A stretch of 64,000 bases of DNA from Kudoa neothunni (Eukaryota; Cnidaria): NCBI GenBank assembly GCA_964304625.1, contig OZ199839.1, positions 7,998,001 through 8,062,000 of the forward strand. The letters run 5' to 3'. Shown here piece by piece: positions 11,594 to 22,993 of this stretch. Positions within the stretch are counted from its first letter, which is position 1; each line of letters opens with the position of its first letter. The translations under genes and the position numbers were made by a program. The notes under the pieces are model-generated. The model made no database searches. It was not told the DNA's origin and saw only the letters and a list, made by a program, of their open reading frames with translations.

Positions 11594-11892
11594 CTTTTTA
11601 TTTATGAAGAATGCTTTCACAAATTGACTTACTATTTAGAGACAGTACTAATATTATATCATATGTATTAGTAATCCATCAGATTTCTTCATTACTTACT
11701 TTTAAATTCATAATTATTTAGTTTCATGAAAATTTATTTATTCGGAAATTGTATTTCTCTATTTTTTAATAAGGGAAATTAATATGATTTTTTCATGATA
11801 TGAATACTTTATTTAATAGTAATAATCAACCTTTTTGGATGTATTATTTTATCTTATTACTAGTTAGTTGCAAATCCTGATATCCGTTAACC

Positions 11893-13258
11893 CAGGGATT
11901 CTCAACCGGGGCAAAATATAAATGATATGGGGTAAATTAAATGACATCAAAATTAGGCAGGGTGAATTTTTGCATTATGGATTTGTGACGTATTTCCAGA
12001 CTTCTCACGAATTATATTATTCAGGGAAATTAAACTCAATAAGAATTGGGAAAAAATTCTTAAATTATTTTTAGGAATAAGTTCTTAACATTTATTTATA
12101 AAATTATTCCCAGTCCTTTTTAACGCCTCGTTTATCTTTTAGTGGTGTAGCTTAATAATAATACTTAAAATGACTATTCTCATGATAAATAATATTCAAG
12201 TGTCGTTAGTTTTGACTATTTTTAATTATTTCTAGTCCGTAAGAGCGAAGGATTGGGGAATAATTAATTTGATTTAGCAATATCTAAAGAATAAAATCTG
12301 TATACAGATTGTGGGTGAGTTGATGGGATTAAAAATTGTCATTATGCAAGCATACGTGTTTTTTAGGACCAGAATTTACCCCTCAAATAAACTCTGTTGT
12401 ATCTGAACGAGTACAAAACCTCAAGGCGGCGTTTCTCAATTTTTTTATCGCGCCCCACTTCTTAAAAAGAAGTTAAGCATCTAATCTCTTTCAAAAGTAT
12501 TGATTTTTTACTTAAACTGACGATAATTTTGAATAAAACTTCCAACCACATAAAAATTTGAAAGCAATTAATATTTACATCTTATCTCATTAAAATTAAA
12601 ATGTATTCGATCAGATCTGATTTAATTTATCGATGGACCTAATAAATGAACATCTTTAGTTGTTCATTCCGTCCAAAACAGCATCAAGTGAGACTCGTGG
12701 AAATCCAACCTTCATTAAGAAATACTTTGGTGTATACAGAGCTAATGGGCCGAAAATAAATAGTATAAATACAAAATCAATCAATATTATATAGGTTTAA
12801 TCAAAAAAATGGATATATGATTCTAAATGAGACAAGATTGAGGTTTAAACCATTCTGATTCTATTCGGATAAGAGCACGTTAAATATTTTTATTCATTTG
12901 TATATAATTGATCATTGCATTTCATATTTTTTATGATATTAATCGCCACTCAATAATCAGCAATATCGAAAATCGCGATATTGGCTTTAAAGTACGTCAT
13001 ACTGCCAAATTATCTCACCACTATCCATGTCACACCAATACTCAGGATTTTCCGCGTTTCGCCAGAGTGCTTCATTAAACATTCAAAAATTTCGATGCCA
13101 CATCAAAATTTTTTCACGTCCCACCGGTAGGGCGTGGAACTCATGTTGAGAAACTCAGCTTTAAGGTAAATATGAATTTGGCTTTCAAGTTAGAGGGTAA
13201 TTTTCGATTTTTCATCAGACTCAAGGGGTAAATTTGAAAAAATGGTTGAGAACCTCTG
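11893..13258. mobile_element. hAT-type MITE with TTCTCAACC ends, interrupted by a nested element
   Basis: The element starts CAGGGATTCTCAACC and ends GGTTGAGAACCTCTG, an inverted repeat typical of hAT. The flanking 8-mers CGTTAACC (11885-11892) and CCTTAACC (13259-13266) match at 7 of 8 bases. No transposase is present. The same insertion with the same CGTTAACC left flank lies downstream of C5 at 62848. Confidence 0.8.
12427..13158. mobile_element. Nested hAT-type MITE
   Basis: Inside the 11893-13258 element is a second one with termini CGGCGTTTCTCAA and TTGAGAAACTCAG. The flanks CCTCAAGG (12419-12426) and CTTTAAGG (13159-13166) match at 6 of 8 bases, and both differences are C/T. It therefore inserted after the outer MITE. 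Confidence 0.65.
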
Positions 13259-13699
13259 CCTTAACCCATTCCGGGTTTTCATCCCCTTTTCAGCCCCTCA
13301 TTGTTGTCTCTCTAAGAATGGTAATAATTCGTCGATGAGTATTATTTCAGTATATATCACGTAATTATCCATTAGGAATGTAATTAAAAATTAAGATCCA
13401 ATTATAAATTTGTATCTTTCGAGATTACGTACTATACAATAATTATGGTATACTGGGGTAGAAAAAGAAGACTAATTACTTAAAAATAGAAAATTTATAA
13501 TTCAAAAAGATTAGATAAATGATATTGTTTCAAAATTTGTCAAATCGTCATTGGGGGAAAGAAACATAAGCAATATATTGCAGTGCCCAAAAGGGAACGA
13601 AGAACCACCAGCGTGCAAGATTTCAATTAGTCTGTTACTCAGCCTTGTACTTACAACGTTATAATGAGATACACAAATTTAATTAATTTCGTCCATGAT

Positions 13700-15350
13700 A
13701 ATTAAAATGATGATGGTTTTCTAAACTCCATTGATTTTGTGACGTTACCTCCAGATAATGTTGATATTTTGGCTGATGAAGAAGGTCCCTTTATTTCAAG
13801 AGATTGTGACAACATTGACATTAGAACCGTCCCAGAAATATGCGGTGCAATAGAACTTTCTCGTATATTCATAATGAACCATTAAATGATAATATTTGTG
13901 CCACATAGTGTAAAATATCTCAATCAGATGATTCATCTGTAATTACCACTGAATGCCTACCAGTTCCTCAAAATAAATATACTATTATGCACGATGACTC
14001 AGTCATTAGATATGAATCCTACGAAACATTCTTAAAATTTTTCGATGAAAATTTGCTCTTACATATTGTTAGAGACATATAATTACGCACAACAAAAGAA
14101 TGATCACACGTTTCACTTAACCATAAAAGAACTTGAATCTTTTATTGGTATTTTATTATTATAGGGCTACAATCGATTATCTCAGCAACATATGTATTGG
14201 AGAGTGTTAATGGATTCTGGGGTTGAAATCGTAAAATGGTTGATGACCTATAAAAGATTCTAGTTGATAAAACGACATCTCCACTTTAATTATAATTCAA
14301 ACACGATACAGACGATAAGCTGTTCAAGACCAATAATTCGAAAATTGAACGAAAATTTGGATATTTCCACGAAAACTTGTCTGTTGATGAACGTATGGTT
14401 CTATATAATGGTCACCATTCCTGAAAAATGTAAATAAAGGGAAAACCCGACCGTTTCGATTTCAAGCAGTGGGGTTTGCCACCTTCTGATGGATATGTGA
14501 ATAGTTTTATTGTATATACAGGTATGCCTAAAATATACAACAAGAATTTTGGCCTAAGTGGAAGCATCGTACTAAATTTTGTCGATGAGCTAAATGATAG
14601 AGGAATTTTCCATGTCTACTTCGACAATTTCTTCACCTCTTACAAATAATTTGTTGGATTAAAAAGAAGAGGTGTTAATGCTACTGGAACAGTGAGGATG
14701 AACCGAACGTCGAACCGTTCCTTGATGACTCCGTAATTAATAAGTAAAAACCACCGAGGCTATCATGAATATTTCAAATATTCTATGACTGAATCAACTG
14801 TAGTCAATGGAAAGATACGAATCCTGTTACTCTTCTTAGTAACTCGCTTACTGTTGAAACAATCCAGAATGTGAAGCGTTTCTGCTGAACAAAAAGGCGC
14901 CATGTATCGATCGTGCAGCCTCAAATTTGTCGTACGTACAAGTATATGGATGGCGTTTATACCGTAGACAATTCCTTATTTTTCTACAGAATATGAATTC
15001 GCTTGAAAAATTGGTATTGGTCTCTTTTTACTAACATGATATCGCTCGCAGCAGTTAATTCATGAAGAATGTTTAATTACCAAAGACAAGAAAAAATCAT
15101 CTTATTAAATAACGTTAGATACATCGCAGCTAATTTGATCAATATAGATGATTCTGAAAAAAACCCCCTCGATCATCCATCGTAAATACTCATGCTGCGT
15201 CATTGTGTAGTCGACCTATGATGAGCACTAATGCTGAGAAAAAGAGACGATGTGTTGCATATAAAAAGAAGACCATCTACTTTCGTCAAGATTATCAAAA
15301 TTATATTCGTGTTAGATGCTCGATTGATTTTCATATTCAAAAGTAGTTTG
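13700..15350 (+). pseudogene. Degraded PGBD3-like piggyBac transposase
   Basis: Translated pieces on the plus strand match piggyBac-derived transposases. In order they are: an acidic N-terminal stretch TLPPDNVDILADEEGP near 13745; a piece with ELESFIGILLL followed by a stop near 14125-14165 and then RLSQQHMYW; LSVDERMVLYNGHH with the first catalytic Asp near 14380-14420; KPDRF and then GYVNSFIVYTG near 14500; and HVYFDNFFTSY with the second Asp near 14610-14645. The third Asp motif is not recognisable. Stops and shifts interrupt every part. It differs from the other three piggyBac types here and is older. Confidence 0.75.
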
Positions 15351-16770
15351 CTCTCTTATCGATATAACACCGCTGATTTTTCGCACGTTTTGTGACACAA
15401 CGTTTAATCAGAAAATCGCACGTCGGTTGATTTCCATTCCCTTTTCGGCCTTTTGGTAATTTTGCAGTTTTCCAATAAAAATTTAATTTTTAATTAATAA
15501 TAATTTAACATAACAATTAAAAAATTATTTTAAACGTATATTTCCAATTTTAAGGAAATTAAAATATTGGACCCGGCCCGGAATCGATTAATCCTTCCTG
15601 CCCGGGGTGGGGTATTTGCCATACCCCTAAAGAAATATTTTTTGTTTTACTCAAAGCACGAGAATTTTTTCGCTGTAGAATTTTTAGAATGCTCCTACAA
15701 ACTTATAAAGCTTTCATTTGAGCAAAAAGATTGTATTCGAAATTTTATAAACTAAAAATTATACATTTCTAAAAATCGAGAGATAATTATTTCATATATA
15801 TCACTAATTTATATTTCTATTTAATATACACTTTAACATCATTTAATAATTAAAATTCCTATATTACTAACCGGAAAAACATGTTTTCATCAAAGTAAAA
15901 CTGATTGGGTATTTACCAAAGTTAATTCGATAATACTTTACTAATCTGGCGGCTTGCGCGCAGTCCTAATTTGAATAAAGTTTTTACTTGTTGAGGTAAC
16001 TTCTTTAATTGAATTAATTAAAAAAACTTTTCAAAAATTAAGGAAGCTTTTAGGATCACATTTAGTATAGGCCCCTCATCCTCAAATGCATAATGGGGAT
16101 TATTGTTTATTACGCCATCACGTATGAGACTAGACGAAAAATTTGTTTTTAAAATTGTTGAGGAAATTTTGATTCGCTACAGATGATGATAAAATATAAG
16201 ATTATTCGAGACCATTTTTGACGAAAAAAAAATTGTAAAAAAACACTAAAATTGGGGTGCCACACGCTCCACAAATACCCCTAAGTTCAGCCTATTGTTG
16301 TTGCTATTATTATCGCGTGTTTAACCCTCCTTCATTTTCAAATAGATATCAATTCTTTAATTTAAACCAACTCGATTTCCGCAATTATCTATAATACTCA
16401 CGCACAAGTGGATCCAAACCAGGGGGAGACTTAATCCATTTATTCCGATAAAATAGGAAGGGCCAGGAACTTGTGATGTTTCTCATGAGCAACAATGTTT
16501 GCTAATAATTATGTATTCTTATGTTACGACCATATTGATTGATTCATTCATTCATGTGGTTTAAATCATTGCTTGGTTGAAAAATAGGGGGATTGGTTGG
16601 TTGTACGCTCTTGTAGCTGCACTTTATTGTATTTGCAATATTATCGTTTTATTTATTACAAAGGATAGAACAATTTCTCAATGTTAACGTCTATTAATAT
16701 ATATGTTCATGATAGTTTACATTATGTAGGCTCCGAAGGATTTAAAATTGACTAAGGCATATTTTTGCTG
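15351..16770. other. Intergenic DNA with one piggyBac-type terminus
   Basis: At 15588-15591 TTAA is followed by TCCTTCCTGCCCGGGG and the palindrome TGGGGTATTTGCCATACCCC, the same order as in other piggyBac ends of this window. I could not identify its partner end. The short open frame at 15567-15755 runs through it and is not a gene. Nothing else is supported. Confidence 0.45.
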
Positions 16771-16844
16771 GGGTGGCTAACGTTTACCACATCCCAACAC
16801 TCGGGTTTTTTGGTTACCTAGGTCATTTGGCTCTCAATAAACCA

Positions 16845-17720
16845 CGAATGCTTCCCGCTATTTATTCAACTGATAATCTAGATGAACTAAACTTTGAAGA
16901 AATAATATATTTCAAAGATAGGAAGGATGAACTGTTGAAAATTTTAATTGAAATTGGACTTTTTATTAGAGAGGGAATATAAAATTGTGGATGTAGCATG
17001 ATCATGGCGATTCGACCACGATATTCAGATGGATACAGTTTCAGATGTCATAATCGTGGTTGCCTAAAAGAACTATCTGTCAGATATAATAATTTCTTGT
17101 ACCAATCGAAACTCTCATATCGCATTTTAAAAATTATATATCTGTGGTGAAATGAAATGCAGAGCCAACGTAATCTCATGAAAGAATGCAGACTAGAGTC
17201 CACCAGGGCAAGATACGACTGGAAAAATTTCATGCGAGGCTTATATCTGAGCTATTATATCATGAACCCCACTAAAATAGGCGGACCCGGAATAAAGGTG
17301 CAAATTGACGAACGTCAAATTTGCAAAAGAAAGTTTCATGTTGGAAAGATTTTGCAAATTCAAAGTGTATGGATTGTTGGAGGTGTTGATGAAAACGGAG
17401 AGGTTTCCATGGTTCAAACTGAAATTAGAGATCAGAGGACATTAGAAGGGATTATTCTTCAATATGTTAATCAGTGTTCAATAATACACACCGATGGATG
17501 GCCAACCTACGAAAACTTAGAATAGATTGGATACCAGCATGACGTAGTGATTCGTAAGTATGAATTCGTCAATGCCACTGGCATTCACATTAACAGAATT
17601 GGAAGTTTGTCGGTAGCTTTAAACGTAAGTGTAGGAGTATAACAAACAAGAAAAAAGAGATGATTTCATCCTATATTTCTGAGTGGTGTTTTAAGAGAGG
17701 GCACAAAAATTAAATATTTT
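16845..17720 (+). pseudogene. Merlin (ISXO2/IS1595-like) transposase relic 1
   Basis: The N-terminal part at about 16845-17155 contains YSDGYSFRCHNRGC, the Cys-rich DGY motif that precedes the catalytic domain in this family. The core at 17157-17525 has GGPGIKVQIDERQICKRKF (first Asp) and IHTDGWPTYENL (second Asp). It then stops, and the continuation is in other frames (IHINRI, then SFKRKCRSITNK). The expected E-x-x-W catalytic motif is lost at that break. The frame shifts near 17155, stops at 17523 and shifts again near 17600, so it is dead. Terminal inverted repeats were not found. Confidence 0.8.
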
Positions 17721-20330
17721 CTGAATTTATAAATGTAACAAAATTAGTTTTTAATTTTGAGGGTTAAAATGTACAGTTTTCAGTCTTTATGTTTTGCGTG
17801 GCATTTTGTTGATATTCGAGAACGAACAATCCCAAGTGTTGCGGATGTGGTAAACTTTAGCCTGACGGGTCGTGAGCGCTAAGCTTAAGAATAATATTGC
17901 CCAAATGATGGGTCATGGACATTTGGAGAGAATCAAGAATTTTTGTTCTTTGAAAGATAGAATAGATAAAACGTCATATTATGAAATAATGTCCAATGGG
18001 AAAAATAGATAACCTAAAATCCTCAATTATTTTAGCTGAAAATCTCCATCCTCCTTAATATGATTTTGGGTAATGAAGAATTCATTATGATGGCTCATAA
18101 TGAAATGAGAACTACATATTATTGCAAAACATTAAAAAATTAAAGTAAGACCTCGATATAGCGTAATTCATGATTTATCGGTGTTTTTCAACATAAAAAG
18201 TTCAACAAATAACGTTAACTATTGCGAACGGTGTTGGGGAAATATCCACCTCCAAAAATTCGTCTTTTTCGCGTGTGCAAACCTTCTGATTTTATAATGA
18301 ATCTTCTGTTTACATTTTTTAAATAGGGAGTAATCACAAATATCTTTAAAAATATCAGTCTAAAAAAATCAACCAAAATACAGCGTTGGCCATTATCGTA
18401 GCGAGCGCGTAACTTTACTCGTTCTTTTTTTATGCTGTATTCCTCTAAGTTTCCACATATATATACAACTTTGAGATTATTATTATTATCTCCTATCTAG
18501 TCTCGTTATAGCATTTGTGTGTAAAAACCATATCTAACTCAGTAGTCAGTAATAATAGATTTAGATAATTTGTTTGAATTTAAATTAACTTGTACCCGGA
18601 CAGGACTCTATATATTAAAGTTTCGTTGAACAGAAATGTCAAAACCAACAAACTTTAGTTTATTTAATTTTCTTGGTGGTTTATTTTTTTAATGGTGCAA
18701 GATATTGTGATATTACTATGACCATCATAATATTTTCCATATTTATAATACATTAGAAACTTATAAATTATTTAGTAAATTATTGTACATGGACAATACA
18801 AAAACTGGAACAATATATTTGTAAATGCAAGAATTACTTTTGTATAAGAAAGTTATATCATGATCCTTAGTTCTAGGCCAGTGTGTTCCCTACGGGGGAT
18901 GCGAAGAGCCATCGTTAGGGGGGTGGGAGTCATTCAAGAATAAATTTAACAATTAATCTTAGTTTATTCATTTCGTATTGTTCGTTAGCCCCCGTTTAAA
19001 TCATGTAAGGACGTAATGCGTATGGTAATATTTCTGGTTGTTTCGATTCAAAATGGGATTTGATAATTTATTTAATTTATAATTCATTCTGTTTGATTCT
19101 ACGAAATAGCGCAGTAAGGTAATAGTTTATATTATGCATGTTCAGCGTACAAAATCTAACTATCGCTATTTTCATGTAAAATAGTTACTTTGATATCTTT
19201 CAAAATAACATATTTATACGCTCTAGCTGTACTTAGGTTGTCAGCATTTTTATCTACTTAGGAATAAACTATATCCATAAAAATAAAACCACGATGTAGT
19301 TATAACTTTGTCTCCTGTCTAAATTTGAGATCTATCATTTAATTACGTTGTTTTTATTGTTACATTTTAAGTTTTACTTTAAAATTTTTACCTTGCCTCT
19401 GATATAAATATAAGTTAAATTGTTCTTGAAAGTATAGGTAAAACAAGGATCAAAGCATTCATTTATATACATCAATAAACGAAAACAAATTTTAACAATA
19501 TATTAGTTATTTTATTCGAGTATATTTAGAAGGCATATTTTTTGAATTTTCGGAATTTTTCTTAACCTACTGCCTCAAAATTTATATTAAAATATGATTC
19601 AATATAGAATAAGGAATTCGCTAGGTTTTTCTATACAAGATGGTATATGAGACAAGCTTATAGACTTCATTATATGCAAATAATAATTATCGGAATTCAT
19701 TAATCCCCGAAAACGATTTTCATGTTTCATATTCCTACAAAATGTCCTGCATTGAATTACTGATGAAAACTCAGCGGAAGTTAGAGAACCGCCCGATCAA
19801 ATAAATGCTGAATAACAATTGATTTTGAAATAATGTTTCTTGTGAACAATACGAATCGGCTATTTTTATTTGACTCATTTCATTTTTACCTTTAAGCACA
19901 GGACTTATTTAAGCGACCATACTGTTTATAGTTCAGTATTACGTTTATATTTATTTTTGACGTCTAATATTTTGGAATAATTGTAATAACATTATTTATT
20001 ACTTTACATAAAAATGGTATATATAAGCGGGAATGAATAATAGCTCCAATCATTGAGTGTTAAATCATGAGGAGCGAAAAGATAATGTCGTCCATTTTCG
20101 ATTATACATAGCAAGTTGAGTTAACCAAAACATTTTGGTTTTAAAGTAGAAAAGTTTGTAGTTTTCGTTTTAATGCTATTTATCGGCTCTCAATTGTATT
20201 GTTGAAATGTTATTCAGTCTTATAGTTCGTGCTTCAATTACCTTGTTTCGTACCTATTGACATCTAGAGTCAAATTCATTATTATAATTTCTATTAAAAT
20301 TAATAACGCCATTATAATTGAGAACCAAAA
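17721..20330. other. Intergenic DNA with scattered transposon-end-like motifs
   Basis: At about 18144 the run GTAAGACCTCGATATAGCG looks like a pogo/Tigger-type terminus. At about 18880 CAGTGTGTTCCCTACGGGGG looks like a hAT-type end. Neither has a partner I can point to. No gene is recognised in this 2.6 kb. Confidence 0.35.
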
Positions 20331-22592
20331 ATGTTGGTCATTGCATTGTTAATCCTTTCTCTCTGTTACAATGGTAAAATAAGCCGGGAGTGGGATTATC
20401 CATAATAGATATATTTAGCCCACTCACACAAATACTACGTTCAACGAGATCAAACCGAATTAGAGGATACAATCCATCTAAAACTTGAAGGAGTTTCTGG
20501 AAGTAAATGCAACGTTCAATTGTTGGAAAGAAACGAATTTTTCTATCACTATATTGGGAGTGAATCTGAAGGAAAACAACTTAAGGATGTCCCTTGTGTC
20601 GGAAAATACACTATTCTAACTGGAGCTGCGTTCCCATTTTATTATGTACAGATAAGATCCGAATATGCAACTGAAACTCTTAAAATAATCCATAGTAATT
20701 CAATTTTTTGAATATTTTTTCTTAATTTTCTTGTAGTCACTGACAGTATTCCTCAAACTCAATTTAAAGTAAACGAAACCTCAATCGAATTCACCACTAA
20801 AAATGTCTGCAGTCATCCTCAAACTTGTAAACTAACAAGTGGTGACAAAGTCCTGGATGAGTTCACTCCAACCTCTGAAACCGAGTGCAACACTGAAACC
20901 AAGCTCACCGGATTTTTTGATTCAATTGGCGATTCAGTCGAACTCTCTTGTGGTATCAATCAGCCAAAAATACACATGTATAGAAAAAATAATATGGCCA
21001 TGGAGTTCAGTCCATTGGACAAACTTCCCTATCACATTGTTAAAGGAGATGCGGATAATAAGATAAAAATTGTTTTCGACGAAGATATGCAAGATGAAAT
21101 ATGCAAATTTGAAATTAATAAAAAGGATGGTGGAGCTCTGATATCAAAGTGTTCTGCCCCAACGAGTGAAGATAATTGTTATCAACTCTGCACTGACGTT
21201 GTAATGGACTTAACATTTAATAAGGATTCGGAAAAAGATTTTAAAGTTAAAGTATCGACTAGAAATCATACAGGAGTAGAGAAAACTTTAAGAAGTAAAA
21301 TCCTTGTTTAAATAATTTTATTTAAACGTCAATTAGTTGACAAAAGTAACCTAGAAGTTACTCCGAAAGAAACTAATGCAACTCTTTCTATCGCGGCCCT
21401 TAAAGATACAGATTTGACCTCTGCATCTTGTTCCATCGAGTTGAGAAAGCAGGAATTCCCTAAATTCAATATTGGCGTGAAATGCAATGCCGATTCGAAG
21501 ACGCTATGCCCTACAAATTGTGAAAATGTTACCATTCTTGATCTCGAGCCAAACACAAAATATATCGTGAAAGTAACTTATACTAAAAATAGTGAAAGTA
21601 CTCCAACCTATATTTCAGAAAAGTTATTTAAAACAGGTAATAAATAAAAAGTAATTGATCTAAAATTTAATTAAGCTGACTACAATATAACGCAATTGCC
21701 TGAGATTAAAGCATATTACGAGCACGTAAAAATGACTGTAGCACCGAACGTGGCTCTGTTTGACAGAGTATACTGTAAAATTCAACAAAAAATGGTGGGC
21801 GAAACTGCTTTCAGCCCATCTGAATGCGAAGAATCGGTTGATTGTTCAGGTTTATGTGGACAACCACTCACTATTAAAAACCTTTTTCACGATACTGAAT
21901 ACGAATTTAAATATTTATTTGGAAAGTACGTTAGTGACCTTGATAAAAACAAGGTGACAGTATCGACAAGTAATGTACAATATTAATCTCTCAATAACAT
22001 TTATTAAGTTGCAACGCTTCAAAAAATCAATGTTACCCACACATGGAATAACACCGATTTGATAGTCACAACGACAATGGAGCAGATGGACCCAGACCAA
22101 ATTTGTGATTTTACATTTGCCCAAATAGTAGATGGAGTTGTCAAATATACTTACGGATTATATGATAAAACTACTGGATGGGAGGGGAAATGCAACCAAG
22201 AAATAACCTTTTACAACACTGCTTCCTACAGAAGGGGCTCAATGAAAGTACAGGCCAGATACGTTAGTGAGCCGATCGTTGTGAGCCTTTGGGCTGGAGG
22301 AAATGAGGATAATTTTGATCCAAACTTTCCAGAAACTGGTAAACAAGGTAAATAATATTATATAAACATTAATTATAATCCATTTTAGGCACTTCGAATA
22401 GGTAAGATAGTTTATGTTAGAGTATTTAATTAACTACTAACTTTAATTTAGCGCTAATGTTGGTGGAACCAAAATTCTGTAATATTATCTGTTCCCATAC
22501 AGCTCTAATGATGATTTAGGTTGATTGTTGGTGGCGTTTTAATGGCACTGATGGTTTTCGCTATTGTTTTCTTGGTTTTGACAAAGAAATAA
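20331..22592 (+). CDS. Divergent paralog: modular Cys-rich, FN3-like membrane protein, 631 aa
   Basis: Exons: 20331-20373, 20419-20694, 20737-21294, 21337-21636, 21676-21969, 22009-22347, 22389-22401, 22520-22592. They sum to 1896 nt and the frame stays open throughout. Residues 1-14 are a signal peptide (MLVIALLILSLCYN). Modules lie at about 15-106, 106-292 (double), 292-392, 392-490 and 490-603. They carry the CxxxC pairs CYQLC, CPTNC and CSGLC, and the tyrosine corner LEPNTKYIVKV. A 13-nt microexon leads into the transmembrane helix (GGVLMALMVFAIVFLVL) and the tail TKK. The exon layout matches C1-C5 with one module fewer, although sequence identity is low. The end of exon 6 is uncertain: 22338 also fits, as an in-phase GT. 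The last two splice choices are the weakest part. Confidence 0.75.
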
Positions 22593-22993
22593 ATCATATC
22601 TCATTATTCCATTGAATGAAATATTATTTGAATTTTTAGTATAATTAGCTAAGAATGAGATTTATGTTTGTGTTAAAATGATATATATTGGCTAATAAAT
22701 GTTCGTCGCATTTTATATAAAGACGCGCATCAATTACAATAGTAAATTTTAGTATATTATCAAATGTTTGTACCATTTGAATAAAGATAAGAATAAAATT
22801 AGTGTCACATAAGATTTAATAAATTACATTAGCTTTGTACTATTTCTTTTCTTAAAAATGAAAAATAGAGTTATTTATGAGATAAATAAGCATAAATATA
22901 ATTTTTTTGTCACATTAAATCTTATAGTTTTTAAAAATCTTAAGAGTATTTTATAGGTATGCTAGTAAATAGGAGGAATCAAATGTTTTTTAA

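Noticed and set aside
15588-16335. A complete piggyBac MITE between TTAA at 15588 and TTTAACCCTCC near 16322
   Set aside because: The second motif points in the same direction as the first instead of being its inverse, so the two do not form one element.
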